Shown: positions 8,578 to 17,714, numbered from the stretch's first letter. The stretch is 64,000 bases of DNA from Roseomonas aeriglobus (GCA_016937575.1 JAFHKN010000002.1:496001-560000); one strand, 5' to 3'. Notes: generated by a model from the sequence alone, not told the origin. Made by a program: numbers and translations.

Positions 8578-9101
8578 GCGACATTCCGCCTCCGTCCTCG
8601 GCGCCCGTCGCGGCGGCCGGGCCGACGACGCGGAAAGCGTTCTTCATGGGTGTATTCGTCGGCCTGATGATCGCCGCCTTCGTCGTCGTCGCGTTGTCGG
8701 CGTGGCGGAAGGGCGCAAAGCCGGCGATCGACCCCGCAGTGTCGGCGGCCTTCCTCGAAACGAATCGCGGTGTGCAGGGCGTCACCCAGACGGCGTCCGG
8801 CCTCCAATATAGTGTGCTGAAGGCCGGCAGCGGCGCCACGCCCACGCCGGGCGACCGGGTGCGAATCACCTATATCGGGCGCCTGACCGACGGAACGACC
8901 TTTGATCGCAGCGCAGCGCCCGTCGATTTCGGTGTCTCGGACGTTGTGCCCGGTTTCTCCGAAGCGCTGCAATTGATGCCCGTCGGGTCCCAATATCGTG
9001 TCTGGATCCCGCCGTCGCTTGGCTACGGTGTCCGCGGTGCCGGACCCGTTCCGCCCAATGCGGTCCTGGTGTTCGATATCGAATTGCTTGCGATCAATTG
9101 A
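8574..9101 (+). CDS. FKBP-type peptidyl-prolyl isomerase, membrane-anchored (copy 2)
   Basis: Paralogue of the preceding gene: anchor GVFVGLMIAAFVVVALSAW, then FKBP blocks QTASGLQYSVLKAGSGATPT, YIGRLTDGTTFDRS, VVPGFSEALQLMPVGSQYRVW and LGYG. The first ATG is at 8646 (151 aa), but that removes the positive residues before the anchor. The frame continues upstream to a CTG at 8574 (175 aa, SDIPPPSSAPVAAAGPTTRK), which mirrors the N-terminus of copy 1 and forms a CTGA overlap with its stop. I prefer the CTG start; the ATG is the conservative alternative. Confidence 0.82.
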   Translation: MSDIPPPSSAPVAAAGPTTRKAFFMGVFVGLMIAAFVVVALSAWRKGAKPAIDPAVSAAFLETNRGVQGVTQTASGLQYSVLKAGSGATPTPGDRVRITYIGRLTDGTTFDRSAAPVDFGVSDVVPGFSEALQLMPVGSQYRVWIPPSLGYGVRGAGPVPPNAVLVFDIELLAIN

Positions 9102-9513
9102 CTGGGTTCTGACGGATTGCGAACTTCGTCGCCGCCTGACGGTGAAAGGGAAGCGCCTTCTGGGCTGACGGCGCATGAAAGGCGCGTGAACGGCGATAGC
9201 AAATTGCTTGGCGCTTCGCTTCTCGATGCTGCCACTTGCTGAACACGTGTTTCGCGAGGCGTCGCCGTCGTCTCTCGACCGTCAGGACCAAAGCATCGCC
9301 CTTATTAGGGACCCTCGGGCGAAATTCGGCCTTCTTACCGAAGCCCGGTTTGCGATTTCATGCTGCAAAGCCTTGGGGGCAACCGAGGCCAGGCGCGACG
9401 CCGCGCTCACGGGTCGGCGCCAGGTCGTCATGTCCTAGGCAATTACGACGGCCCCGGCCCATTCTCAGCGCCAGCGACGTCAGATTGCGCAAGGCGACGC
9501 TTTAACGACGCAT
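9102..9513. other. Intergenic region, no gene seen
   Basis: About 410 bp between the second FKBP gene and the terminator of the small secreted protein gene. Short open frames exist on the plus strand (for example from 9208 and 9236) but have no recognisable motif and no good ribosome binding site. It probably holds the 3' end of the FKBP transcript. Confidence 0.4.
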
Positions 9514-9550
9514 AAAAAAAAGGGCGGCTGGTTTCCCGACCACCCTCTTT
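9514..9550 (-). terminator. Rho-independent terminator
   Basis: Read on the minus strand, a GC-rich hairpin of about 10 bp (one mismatch, two G-U pairs; arms at 9522-9531 and 9536-9545) is followed by eight T residues (plus-strand A run 9514-9521). It lies 31 bp downstream of the 87-aa secreted protein gene. Confidence 0.75.
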
Positions 9551-9580
9551 TCGTCAAACTGTCGTCAGACCGACGCCGGA

Positions 9581-9844
9581 TTAGCGGCTGTCCGGGGTCG
9601 AATCGCCAGCGCTTGCACCTGCCGCAACGCCCAGGCCTACCGCGGCCACAGCGACGATCAGGATGAGAACGCCAGCGCCAACCGCCTTCGACTTGCCTGC
9701 CGGGGTCGACACACGCGCCGAAGCGGGAACCGCCTTCGACAGCGAGAGCTTCGCAGCCGGGTTAGCCGTCGCTGCAGTCGCAGCAACCGGCATCACTGCC
9801 ATCGACGCTGCCGCATACGCCAGCACTACCTTCGACAACCGCAT
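9581..9844 (-). CDS. Small hypothetical protein with signal peptide and C-terminal membrane segment
   Basis: An 87-aa protein with a signal-like N-terminus (MRLSKVVLAYAAASMAVMPVAATAAT), an Ala/Ser/Lys-rich middle and a second hydrophobic stretch (GAGVLILIVAVAAVGLGVAAGA) before a short polar end. No family is recognised. It is flanked by a clear terminator downstream and an open intergenic region upstream, so it is probably a monocistronic, expressed small gene. Similar Ala-rich tiny proteins are common in sphingomonads. Confidence 0.65.
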   Translation of the reverse strand: MRLSKVVLAYAAASMAVMPVAATAATANPAAKLSLSKAVPASARVSTPAGKSKAVGAGVLILIVAVAAVGLGVAAGASAGDSTPDSR

Positions 9845-10024
9845 AAACTACTCCCTTACGTGGTCTTATGTTCGCAATCTCGCGAGGCTATGTCACACAC
9901 AGTTGTGCAGTGCAACCCCGAACCACCCAACACGCGACCTCATCATAGGTTGCATGCAAACGGCGAGGTCCGAAAAATAATCCGTTTTGTTCCCTGACCA
10001 ACTTGGCGCACAGACAATTTGCGA

Positions 10025-11044
10025 ATGCCAAAAGATGTTTACCTAAAGCTTAAGCGGTGCCTGTTTCGGGCGACGGTGGCGTCCTGCGCCTTTCTCACGC
10101 TGTCTGCCGCGGCGCCCGACACTCTCGATCGTGCAGCGATTCTGCGGACGTTGCTCGCGCAGGATGTCGCGGTGACCGAGATTGGCAGCCGTCAGCAGAT
10201 CGCCGCCATCGGGCTGTGCCGGGATCGGGGCTGGGTCACAGGTATGACCCTGCAGGCACTGACCCAATTCGGTCGCGACTATCGCGATGACGCCCGCAGG
10301 CTGTTCGCGTTCGGCGATCGACCGATCGTTTTCGCGGTCGCGCCGGATGGTCCCGCGGCGCGAGCCGGTTTGATGACCGGCGATACGGTTTTGGCGATCG
10401 ATGGCGTTCAGACCGGGAAGGTTGATCCCGCCGGTGCGGCAACCGTGGCGGACAGCGAACGCGCCGTTGACCTGCTCGATTCCACGATGCGCGATGGCCA
10501 GGCGACGCTCACGATCGAGCGGGCGGGTCAGCGCCTCACCCGAACGATCCACGGCGCGCCCGCGTGTCGTGCCCGCTTCGAGGTTCGCGCCGGCAGCGAT
10601 ACCAACGCGAGCGCGGATGCGACGCGGGTCCAGATCTCGAGCGACCTCATCGATCCGGATCGTGCCCGGCAAGATGTCGCGCCGGTGCTTGCGCATGAAC
10701 TCGCGCATATCATCCTACGGCATCCCCAGACGCTCGCGCGTAACTTTCGGGGGCTGCTTCCCGGCTTCGGCAAGGGCGGGGCGGCGATCCGGGCGAGCGA
10801 GATCGCGGCCGATCGGTTGAGCCTCTATCTGCTAGACCGCGCCGGTTACAGCGCGGACGACGCGGTCGCCTTCTGGACCAAATTCCTGCGCGCGAATGAT
10901 CCGGGCCTGCTGTCCGATCGAACCCATCCGGGGTGGAAGACCCGTGTCGCGGCCCTCCAGGCCGAACTGGCGCGCCTCAAGGCCCTTAAGGCCAGCGGCC
11001 AGCCGGTCGAACCGCCGGCGGACCTGCTCACGCCGTTGCGATGA
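10025..11044 (+). CDS. M48-like metalloprotease with PDZ domain
   Basis: A 339-aa protein: N-terminal hydrophobic segment (about 13-30), a PDZ-like region (VAPDGPAARAGLMTGDTVLAIDGVQ, about 105-165), then a zinc protease region with HELAH (near 225-229) and a later ASEIAADRLS whose Glu would be the third ligand, as in M48 peptidases. It probably works in the periplasm on envelope proteins. The ATG at 10025 is preferred to a TTG two codons upstream. Its 3' end overlaps the convergent phosphatase by 17 bp. Confidence 0.8.
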   Translation: MPKDVYLKLKRCLFRATVASCAFLTLSAAAPDTLDRAAILRTLLAQDVAVTEIGSRQQIAAIGLCRDRGWVTGMTLQALTQFGRDYRDDARRLFAFGDRPIVFAVAPDGPAARAGLMTGDTVLAIDGVQTGKVDPAGAATVADSERAVDLLDSTMRDGQATLTIERAGQRLTRTIHGAPACRARFEVRAGSDTNASADATRVQISSDLIDPDRARQDVAPVLAHELAHIILRHPQTLARNFRGLLPGFGKGGAAIRASEIAADRLSLYLLDRAGYSADDAVAFWTKFLRANDPGLLSDRTHPGWKTRVAALQAELARLKALKASGQPVEPPADLLTPLR

Positions 11045-11780
11045 ACCAGCGGTCCTCGCCATCGAGGCCGATCGCGGTAAGCACGCCCGAGGCATAGGCG
11101 CCGGTGTCGATACCGATCCGGTTCGATCGTTCGTCGACCGACTCGGTGATCGTATGGCCGTGGACGATCATGCGCGGGTGCGAGTGCTTGTGATCGAGGA
11201 AGCCCGTGCGGATCCAGCGCAGATGCTCTGGCTTCTGTTGGTCCAGCGGCACGCCTGGGCGGATGCCCGCGTGGACGAAGGCATAGTCGCCGACCTCGAT
11301 CACATCCTCGAGGTTGCGGACAAAGTCGATGTGGCGCTGCGGAATGTGCGCGCGCATCAGATCGACCATCTCGCCGAAATCGGCCCGCTCATAGTCTTCT
11401 TCGCGGACGCCGTAGCTCAGGATCGTTTCCCGCCCCCCGGCACGGGCGAAGATGCGCGCCGCCTCGCGGTCGCCGTCCAGCGTCAAAAGCATCAATTCTT
11501 CGTGATTGCCCGCCAGCACGCGGACGTCGGGGCCGGCCAATCCCATGATCCGCTCGACGACGCCCGCACTGTCGGGGCCACGGTCGATCAGGTCGCCCAG
11601 CGCGATGATCAGCCGGCGCTTCGGCGCGCGCGCGGCATGGTCGGCGTCGATACGCGCCAGCACATCGTCGAGCAGGTCGGCGCGACCGTGGATGTCGCCG
11701 ATGGCATAGACGCGCAGGTCGTCCGGAACGCGCGGGCGTGGCGGGCTGATGCGGGATTTGCCGAACAGGGATCGAAACAT
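11028..11780 (-). CDS. Metallophosphoesterase (PPP-type serine/threonine phosphatase-like)
   Basis: A 250-aa calcineurin-like phosphoesterase. It has the ordered metal motifs of bacterial PPP phosphatases: GDIHGRADLL, ALGDLIDRGPDS, LAGNHEE, then FVHAGIRPG and IVHGHTI, together supplying the Asp/His/Asn ligands for two metals. Relatives include PrpA/PrpE and diadenosine tetraphosphatases. The substrate cannot be chosen from sequence. It is the last leftward gene before the wecC/wecB pair and is probably independent. Confidence 0.86.
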   Translation of the reverse strand: MFRSLFGKSRISPPRPRVPDDLRVYAIGDIHGRADLLDDVLARIDADHAARAPKRRLIIALGDLIDRGPDSAGVVERIMGLAGPDVRVLAGNHEELMLLTLDGDREAARIFARAGGRETILSYGVREEDYERADFGEMVDLMRAHIPQRHIDFVRNLEDVIEVGDYAFVHAGIRPGVPLDQQKPEHLRWIRTGFLDHKHSHPRMIVHGHTITESVDERSNRIGIDTGAYASGVLTAIGLDGEDRWFIATA

Positions 11781-11834
11781 GGAACGCGGGGCTACTCTAC
11801 TGACGCGCGGCCTTGCCGAGCCCCCGCCTTGCGA

Positions 11835-13136
11835 TCAAGTCCCGAATTTAAGCGGTACGACGGTCGGTGCCGGTTGATTGACAGGCTGATCGAGCCAGAT
11901 GCCGCGTGTATCGTACACCTGCTTTGCAGCGCGCTCGACGAGCGGGATTGAGCGGAAGACGTCATGGTCGACCAGAACGATCAGCGTCTCGCAGGTTTCC
12001 AGAGCCGTATCGACGTCGATCAGGGTCGCGCCGCGCGCGTCCAGGCTGAGGGGCAATTCCGACGCGAACGGCTCGACGATCCGGATGCGGGCACCGAATT
12101 GCTCGGTCAATGCCGTGGCGACCTTCAATGCCGGGCTTTCGCGGAAGTCGTCGATGTTCGCCTTGAAGGCGAGGCCGAGTACCGCGACCGGGCCGTCGAT
12201 TCGCGCGATCAGGTCGGCGGCGCGAGCGATGGTGACGTCGGTCTTGCCGTCGTTCACTTCGCGGGCAGTGCGGATCAGCGGCGTATTGTCCCGGTCAGCG
12301 GCGACCAGGAACCAGGGGTCAACCGCGATGCAATGCCCGCCGACACCCGGACCCGGCGACAAAATGTTGACGCGCGGATGGCGGTTGGCGAGCCGGATGA
12401 CTTCCCAGACGTCGACGTCCATGCCTTGGGCGATGATCGAAAGTTCGTTGGCGAACGCGATGTTGACGTCGCGAAAGGCGTTTTCGGCGAGCTTGGTCAT
12501 CTCCGCCGCGCGCGCGGTCGTCGTGACGCAGGCGCCGCGAACGAAGCGGCGGTAGAAGCCAAGCGCTTTGCGCGCACAGCGCGGCGTGATGCCGCCGATG
12601 ACCCGGTCGTTATCGATCAGCTCGACCAGAATACGGCCCGGCAGCACGCGCTCGGGGCAATAGGCGATGGCGACATCGGCCTGTTCGGTTGCCTTGCCCG
12701 GCATTCTCAGGTCCGGGCGAAGCGCCGCGAGATGATCGCGCACCTGCTCGGTCGTGCCGACGGGGGAGGTCGATTCGAGGATGATGGTGTCGCCCGCCTT
12801 CAGTACGGCGGCGATGGTGGTGGCGGCACGCAAGACATAGCCGATATTGGGTTCGTGATCGTCCTTGAACGGCGTCGGCACCGCGATGACGAAGACGTCG
12901 GCCGGCGCGATCTCGGTCGAGGCGCGCAACGTTCCGCGGGCGACGACACCCGACACGAGCCCGTCCAAGTCGACTTCCTCGATATGCACGCGGCCCGAAT
13001 TGACCGTATCGACGACCGAAGGCGTCACGTCGACGCCCAGCACTTGCGCGCCCGTTCGTGCGATCACCGCTGCCGTGGGAAGGCCGATGTAGCCGAGGCC
13101 GAGGACGGCAACCGTCAGTTCAGAGCCCGAAGTCAT
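11835..13136 (-). CDS. wecC: UDP-N-acetyl-D-mannosamine dehydrogenase
   Basis: A 433-aa nucleotide-sugar dehydrogenase: VAVLGLGYIGLPTAAV NAD motif at the N-terminus, STSPVGTTEQVRDHL, CPERVLPG, ENAFRDVNIAFANELS, and GPGVGGHCIAVDPW with the catalytic Cys. It oxidises UDP-ManNAc to UDP-ManNAcA. The start at 13136 overlaps the end of wecB by 17 bp, so the two are translated together and supply ManNAcA for a surface polysaccharide. Related 6-dehydrogenases exist, but the wecB partner supports this reading. Confidence 0.9.
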   Translation of the reverse strand: MTSGSELTVAVLGLGYIGLPTAAVIARTGAQVLGVDVTPSVVDTVNSGRVHIEEVDLDGLVSGVVARGTLRASTEIAPADVFVIAVPTPFKDDHEPNIGYVLRAATTIAAVLKAGDTIILESTSPVGTTEQVRDHLAALRPDLRMPGKATEQADVAIAYCPERVLPGRILVELIDNDRVIGGITPRCARKALGFYRRFVRGACVTTTARAAEMTKLAENAFRDVNIAFANELSIIAQGMDVDVWEVIRLANRHPRVNILSPGPGVGGHCIAVDPWFLVAADRDNTPLIRTAREVNDGKTDVTIARAADLIARIDGPVAVLGLAFKANIDDFRESPALKVATALTEQFGARIRIVEPFASELPLSLDARGATLIDVDTALETCETLIVLVDHDVFRSIPLVERAAKQVYDTRGIWLDQPVNQPAPTVVPLKFGT

Positions 13137-14244
13137 TCGCGACGATCCTCGCAATCCGTGCCGAGGCCTGACCGTCGCCGAACGGATTGTGGGCGCGGGC
13201 CATGGCCGAATAGGCATGGCTATCGTCGAGAAGGGTAAAGACTTCGGAAACAATGGTTTCGGCCGTCGCGCCGACCAACTTCGCGGTGCCGGCGGCGACA
13301 CCCTCGGGGCGCTCGGTCGTGTCGCGCATGACCAGGACCGGTTTGCCGAGCGCCGGCGCCTCCTCCTGCACACCACCCGAGTCGCTCAGCGCAATGTGTG
13401 CCATCGACAGCGCGCGGATGAAGTGCGGATAATCCAGCGGGTCGATGCGCGCCACATTCGGCCGATCGCCCAGCATCGCGTCCATTACCGACACGACGTT
13501 CGGGTTGGGGTGAACCGGGAAGAGCACGGCGACATCGTCACGCTCGGCGATGCGACCGATGGCCTGGGCGATCTCCTCCATCCCGCCGCCGAAATTCTCA
13601 CGGCGATGGGTGGTGACGAGCACGATCTTCTTGCCTGAAAAGCGCTCGGCGATGGGGTCGAGCCCGGCGGCAAGCGATGGATCGGCAGCGATTCGCGCCT
13701 GCGTCCAGAGCAGCGCGTCGATCACGCTGTTGCCGGTGACATGGACCGTCTCGGCCGCGATATTCTCCCGCCGCAGCGCGTCGGCGGCGGTCTGGGTCGG
13801 TGCGAAATGCTGGTCGGCAATCGGTGCGACGATGCGCCGGTTCACTTCTTCCGGCCATGGTGCCCAGATGTCGCCAGAGCGCAGACCGGCTTCGACATGA
13901 GCGACCGGAACCTTGCGATAATAGGCGGCGAGCGCACCGACCATGGCGGTTGCCGTGTCGCCCTGGACGAGCACCCGGTCGGGCCGTTCGGCATCCATCA
14001 CGTCACCCAGGCTCGTCAACAGCCGCGCGGTCAGCCGATCGAGCGACTGCCCCGGCTCCATCAGATCGAGATCGATGTCGGGCGTGAGGCCGGCGATCTC
14101 CAGCACTTGGTCGAGCAACCCGCGGTGCTGTGCGGTCACACAGGTCCGCACCGCAATACCGGGCGTGTCGGCCAAGGCACGGACGACCGGAAACAGCTTG
14201 ATCGCCTCCGGGCGGGTGCCGAAGATCACCAGGACTTTCTTCAT
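13120..14244 (-). CDS. wecB: UDP-N-acetylglucosamine 2-epimerase (non-hydrolysing)
   Basis: A 374-aa GT-B-fold epimerase. Diagnostic segments are FGTRPEAIKLFPVV at the N-terminus, HVEAGLRSGDIWAPWPEE, VTTHRRENFGGG and LSDSGGVQEEAPALGKPVL. It converts UDP-GlcNAc to UDP-ManNAc, the substrate of the overlapping downstream dehydrogenase. It is divergent from galU, with 85 bp between them that must hold both promoters. Confidence 0.93.
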   Translation of the reverse strand: MKKVLVIFGTRPEAIKLFPVVRALADTPGIAVRTCVTAQHRGLLDQVLEIAGLTPDIDLDLMEPGQSLDRLTARLLTSLGDVMDAERPDRVLVQGDTATAMVGALAAYYRKVPVAHVEAGLRSGDIWAPWPEEVNRRIVAPIADQHFAPTQTAADALRRENIAAETVHVTGNSVIDALLWTQARIAADPSLAAGLDPIAERFSGKKIVLVTTHRRENFGGGMEEIAQAIGRIAERDDVAVLFPVHPNPNVVSVMDAMLGDRPNVARIDPLDYPHFIRALSMAHIALSDSGGVQEEAPALGKPVLVMRDTTERPEGVAAGTAKLVGATAETIVSEVFTLLDDSHAYSAMARAHNPFGDGQASARIARIVANDFGL

Positions 14245-14329
14245 GCCTGCGTCCCTACCGCTGCCAGCGTTAAACCGGTCCTAACCGCACGCGATTGCAG
14301 GGCGGCCAAGACGCGGTTACGAGAGCGTC

Positions 14330-15202
14330 ATGACCTTCAAACCCGTCCGCAAGGCTGTCTTCCCGGTCGCCGGTCTCGGCACGCGCTTCCTGCCCGCCAC
14401 CAAGGCGATGCCGAAGGAAATGCTGACCGTCGTCGACAAGCCGCTGATCCAATATGCGGTCGAGGAGGCACTGGAGGCAGGGATCGAGCAGATCATCTTC
14501 GTCACCGGCCGCGGCAAAGGGGCGCTCGAGGATCATTTCGACATTTCCTACGAGCTTGAGGCGACGATGCGCGAACGGGGCAAGAGCCTCGATCTGATTG
14601 CGGGCATCCGCCAGAAGCCGGGCTCGCCGGTGTACATCCGTCAGCAGGAGCCGCTGGGCCTTGGCCATGCGGTCTGGTGCGCCCGCGACATCGTCGGCGA
14701 CGAGCCGTTCGCGGTGCTGCTGCCGGACGAACTGATGGTCGGCACGCCGGGATTCCTTCGCCAAATGGTGCAGGCGTACGAGCGGGTCGGGGGCAACATC
14801 ATCGGCGCGCTGGAAGTCGATCCGCAGGAAACCAGCAAGTACGGCATCATCACGCCGGGGACGGTCGATGGCCCGCTGACCGAAGTGCTGGAAGTGATCG
14901 AGAAGCCGGCAGCAGGCACCGCCAAGTCGAACCTGATGACACCGGGCCGCTACATCCTGCAGCCCGAAGTCATGCGTATCCTCGACAACCCGCAGACCGG
15001 GGCGGGCGGCGAGATCCAGCTGACCGATGCGATGGCGCAGCTGATCGGGCGGCAGCCGTTCCACGGTTTCACCTTCGACGGCCAGCGCTACGACTGCGGC
15101 GACAAGGCGGGGTACATCCAGGCGAACCTTGCCCTGGCGCTGGCGCGCGAGGATATCGGGCCTGCGGTGCGGACGTTCGCCGAAGCGGCGCTGGGTCGAT
15201 AG
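14330..15202 (+). CDS. galU: UTP-glucose-1-phosphate uridylyltransferase
   Basis: A 290-aa nucleotidyltransferase: FPVAGLGTRFLPATKAMPKE (NTP-binding loop), VDKPLIQYAVEEA, QQEPLGLGHAVWCAR, LLPDELM and a C-terminal YDCGDKAGYIQANLALAL typical of GalU. It makes UDP-glucose for LPS and exopolysaccharide, which suits its place next to wecB/wecC. Length matches bacterial GalU (about 290-300 aa). Confidence 0.95.
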   Translation: MTFKPVRKAVFPVAGLGTRFLPATKAMPKEMLTVVDKPLIQYAVEEALEAGIEQIIFVTGRGKGALEDHFDISYELEATMRERGKSLDLIAGIRQKPGSPVYIRQQEPLGLGHAVWCARDIVGDEPFAVLLPDELMVGTPGFLRQMVQAYERVGGNIIGALEVDPQETSKYGIITPGTVDGPLTEVLEVIEKPAAGTAKSNLMTPGRYILQPEVMRILDNPQTGAGGEIQLTDAMAQLIGRQPFHGFTFDGQRYDCGDKAGYIQANLALALAREDIGPAVRTFAEAALGR

Positions 15203-15203
15203 G

Positions 15204-15413
15204 TCAGTCGCGCCGGGCGAGGGCGTCTATCGCGCTTTTGCCATAGACGTGGCGGCCGCCCGCGGCGTCGGCGATGATCAGCAGCGCCTCGTCCTGCGTT
15301 TGACGATCGAGCGATCGCCACTGCATCAAGGCACGATCGATCGTCGTCTCCGGCAGCGGCTTGCTGTCCGGGGCGTAGGAGGTCACGAGTTGGGCAGTGG
15401 CGGTCGGCTGCAT
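15204..15413 (-). CDS. Small hypothetical protein
   Basis: A 69-aa acidic/neutral protein ending in GGRHVYGKSAIDALARRD. No family is recognised. A GGAAGG sits about 10 bases before the ATG, which supports translation. It is convergent with galU (1 bp between stops) and lies downstream of the DsrE-like gene on the same strand, so it may be the last gene of the dut-to-DsrE run. Confidence 0.5.
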   Translation of the reverse strand: MQPTATAQLVTSYAPDSKPLPETTIDRALMQWRSLDRQTQDEALLIIADAAGGRHVYGKSAIDALARRD

Positions 15414-15454
15414 GGCAAGGCGTCCTTCCCGAAGCGCCGACCTTAATCCAACCG

Positions 15455-15754
15455 TCAGGCAAAGACCAGCCGGTCGTCACCCAGTGTCCCGAGCAGGCCG
15501 ACCATTCCGCCGCCTTCAGCACCGTCGGGCAGCGGCACGCCGTGCACGTCGAGCGCGGTCTGGCACGCGATGACCTCCACGCCCAGTTCCCGCGCGGCAT
15601 CGCAGAGCGGACCGGTGAACGGCAGCGTTACTGCCGCGTCGTGCAGATAGAGGCGCGCGCGGCCCCCCAGTGCCGCCTGGGCATTGGCGAGCGTCAGCGC
15701 GGCGTCAAAACGCGCCAAATCGGCACCGGCGACCACGATCGTCAGCGCGCGCAT
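15455..15754 (-). CDS. DsrE-family sulfur-relay-like protein
   Basis: A 99-aa protein with the DsrE/DsrF/peroxiredoxin-like fold pattern: LTIVVAGADLARFDAALTLANAQAALGGRARLYL, then VTLPFTGPLCDAARELGVEVIACQTALDVHGV. The Cys in VIACQ sits where DsrE-type persulfide cysteines occur. It overlaps the upstream ThiF/MoeB-like gene by 13 bp, and together they suggest a sulfur-handling step. Its exact role is unknown. Confidence 0.72.
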   Translation of the reverse strand: MRALTIVVAGADLARFDAALTLANAQAALGGRARLYLHDAAVTLPFTGPLCDAARELGVEVIACQTALDVHGVPLPDGAEGGGMVGLLGTLGDDRLVFA

Positions 15755-16491
15755 CGGCACCCGGCATCCTTTGGGACCGACATGGTGCGGAAGCGGAAGG
15801 CAAGCGCGTCGGCCAACAAGAGCTTGCCCGCCGGATCGTCGCCGAACGGGACGATCGCCCTGATCGCCTCGAGCGCGGCGAGACTTCCCATCACACCCGT
15901 CATAGCGCCCAACACGCCGGCCTCGGCACAGCTCGCCTCGGCACGCTCGGGATCGTCGCCGACAAGGCAGCGGTAGCAGGGTTTGCCCGCCTCCCATCCG
16001 CGATACAACGCCAATTGCCCCTCGAACTGGCCGACGGCCGCGGAGACGAGCGGAATACGTGCCGCCAGCGCGGCATCGGCAACCGCCAGCCGGGTCGCGA
16101 AATTATCGCATCCGTCCAGGATCACGCTTGCCCCAGCGATCAGCGCGGCGGCGTTGGCCGTATCGATCCGTTCGGTCACCCCCGTCACCGCCACGGCGGG
16201 ATTGATCCGCGCCGCCGCCGCCGCCGCCGCCTCGACCTTCGCCCGGCCGACATCGTCGGTCGCAAAGATCGTCTGGCGTTGGAGGTTGGACAGGTCGACG
16301 CGATCATCGTCGATCAGCGTCAGTCGCCCGATGCCGGCCGCTGCGAGATACTGGATCGCCGGCGACCCGATCCCGCCCGCGCCGATCATGACGACATGTG
16401 CCTGACCAAGCCGGATCTGGCCCGCACCGCCGATCTCGCGCAGCACGATGTGGCGCGCGTAGCGCTCCAGCTCGGCGTCGCTCAGCGTCAT
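15742..16491 (-). CDS. ThiF/MoeB/HesA-family adenylyltransferase
   Basis: A 249-aa E1-like enzyme: YARHIVLREIGGAGQIRLGQA, GAGGIGSPAIQYLAAAG (ATP motif), DDDRVDLSNLQRQTIF with the adenylation Arg/Asp, and C-x-x-C pairs (CYRC; CRC at the C-terminus) for structural zinc. It adenylates the C-terminus of a sulfur carrier such as MoaD or ThiS. The target is not in the window. It overlaps the upstream 130-aa gene by 4 bp (ATGA). Confidence 0.87.
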   Translation of the reverse strand: MTLSDAELERYARHIVLREIGGAGQIRLGQAHVVMIGAGGIGSPAIQYLAAAGIGRLTLIDDDRVDLSNLQRQTIFATDDVGRAKVEAAAAAAARINPAVAVTGVTERIDTANAAALIAGASVILDGCDNFATRLAVADAALAARIPLVSAAVGQFEGQLALYRGWEAGKPCYRCLVGDDPERAEASCAEAGVLGAMTGVMGSLAALEAIRAIVPFGDDPAGKLLLADALAFRFRTMSVPKDAGCRCAR

Positions 16492-16880
16492 TTGGTCCAG
16501 TCGAAGGTGATCGTGGTGCGATACCAGCCACTTGCCGGCAGCCGCACGTTGCTGCGCGCCAGGCTGGAGACGAGCCCGGCAGCGAATTGCTCGACCGTCG
16601 GGCAGTTGATCGCCCGTGGCACGACGAGTCGCGGCAGCCCGTCGCTGCGTAACAGGACGGCGACCTCGACGGCGACGCGGGTGCCCTCGACCGGGCAGCG
16701 CTCCGCCACGACGGTCCGCCCGACGAAGGCATCGAGCTCGGGCACGCGCTGCGGCGGCGCTCGCCACGGCAGCGGGGGGACCGCCGACCAGTCGGCGGGC
16801 GGAGCGGGCGCGGCTGGCGGCGCGGGCGGCGTGGCCGCCACCTGTGCCGTTGCAGCCACCAAGGCCAGAAAGACGCTCAT
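16488..16880 (-). CDS. Hypothetical secreted proline-rich protein
   Basis: A 130-aa protein with a short signal-like start ([16 protein letters not shown]) and a Pro/Ala-rich linker to about residue 45. A small domain follows ([38 protein letters not shown]) with two cysteines (CPVEG, NCPTVEQ), somewhat like a TonB-C-type fold. It overlaps dut upstream and the ThiF gene downstream by 4 bp each, so it is co-translated with both. Function unknown. Confidence 0.62.
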   Translation of the reverse strand: MSVFLALVAATAQVAATPPAPPAAPAPPADWSAVPPLPWRAPPQRVPELDAFVGRTVVAERCPVEGTRVAVEVAVLLRSDGLPRLVVPRAINCPTVEQFAAGLVSSLARSNVRLPASGWYRTTITFDWTK

Positions 16881-17320
16881 CGGCCGGTCGATCCGAACCC
16901 GCCCTCGCCCCGCGCCGTTGCGTCGAGATCGTCGACCTCGTCCAGTTCGGCGCGCAGGACCGGCGCGGGCACCAGCTGCGCAATGCGGTCGCCACGGGCG
17001 ATGGTGAAGGTCTCGGCCCCCAGATTGGCCAGGATCACCTTCACTTCGCCGCGATAGTCGCTGTCGATCGTGCCCGGCGTGTTCAGGCAGGTAACGCCGT
17101 GCTTCAGCGCGAGGCCGGAACGCGGGCGCACCTGCACCTCGAATCCGTCCGGGATGGCGATGGCAAAGCCGGTCGCGACCGCACGCCGCCCGCCCGCGCC
17201 GATCTCGACGGTTTCTGCCGACACCACGTCCATTCCGGCAGCCCCGGCCGTGGCATAGGCGGGGAGGGGCAGGCCTTCGCCGTTTGCCAGGCGCTTCAAG
17301 GCGATGCGGATCGCAGTCAT
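16877..17320 (-). CDS. dut: dUTP diphosphatase
   Basis: A 147-aa trimeric-type dUTPase showing the five motifs in order: [41 protein letters not shown] and the C-terminal arm [11 protein letters not shown]. It hydrolyses dUTP to dUMP and pyrophosphate, protecting DNA from uracil and feeding thymidylate synthesis. It heads a tight cluster with the next two genes. The dut-coaBC neighbourhood is common in proteobacteria. Confidence 0.96.
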   Translation of the reverse strand: MTAIRIALKRLANGEGLPLPAYATAGAAGMDVVSAETVEIGAGGRRAVATGFAIAIPDGFEVQVRPRSGLALKHGVTCLNTPGTIDSDYRGEVKVILANLGAETFTIARGDRIAQLVPAPVLRAELDEVDDLDATARGEGGFGSTGR

Positions 17321-17714
17321 GACGTGCTCAATACCCGACCCGAGGCGGTCTGTCGAAGCTGTGTGTTGAAGACGATGCTAACCGCAAAAGTTGCGATACC
17401 GCGGCCCATTCGTAAGCCTTCGTCACTTTTGTCACTTTTGCGGAAAAGAGCAGGCGTTCGGTCTTTCGCAGGAGCCATCCGGTCGGGTGAAGCAGATTGC
17501 GGCAATGTAGGAAAATGGTTTTTGGGCGGACGGCTCGGTAACCAGACCGGCTGCTTTGGTGGCGCGACGATCACGTTGACGGTCATGCGGAGCGACCTGA
17601 ATCAGACGGTCTGTCCGGATACAGGGCTCTAAGCGTCATGATCCGGTCCGGGCGCTTCAGACGAACCTGGTCGGACGCCATATCGGCAGCCTTACCCTGC
17701 AACCCCGGTCATGA
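17321..17714. other. Intergenic region between coaBC and dut
   Basis: About 390 bp without a supported gene. It contains a small direct repeat (GTCACTTTT twice near 17421-17440). It should hold the dut promoter. An 89-codon minus-strand frame (17317-17586) ends by overlapping dut but has no recognisable features. Confidence 0.4.

Noticed and set aside
11964-13238. Long plus-strand frame antisense to wecC
   Set aside because: Arg/Asp-rich composition typical of the complementary strand of a high-GC gene; wecC itself is certain. The same applies to other long antisense frames, such as those opposite murJ, mltA, comM, yidC and the 805-aa gene.
17317-17586. Minus-strand 89-codon frame overlapping the dut start by 4 bp
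   Set aside because: No recognisable motif, low-complexity Pro/Ser content and no good ribosome binding site; kept as intergenic.
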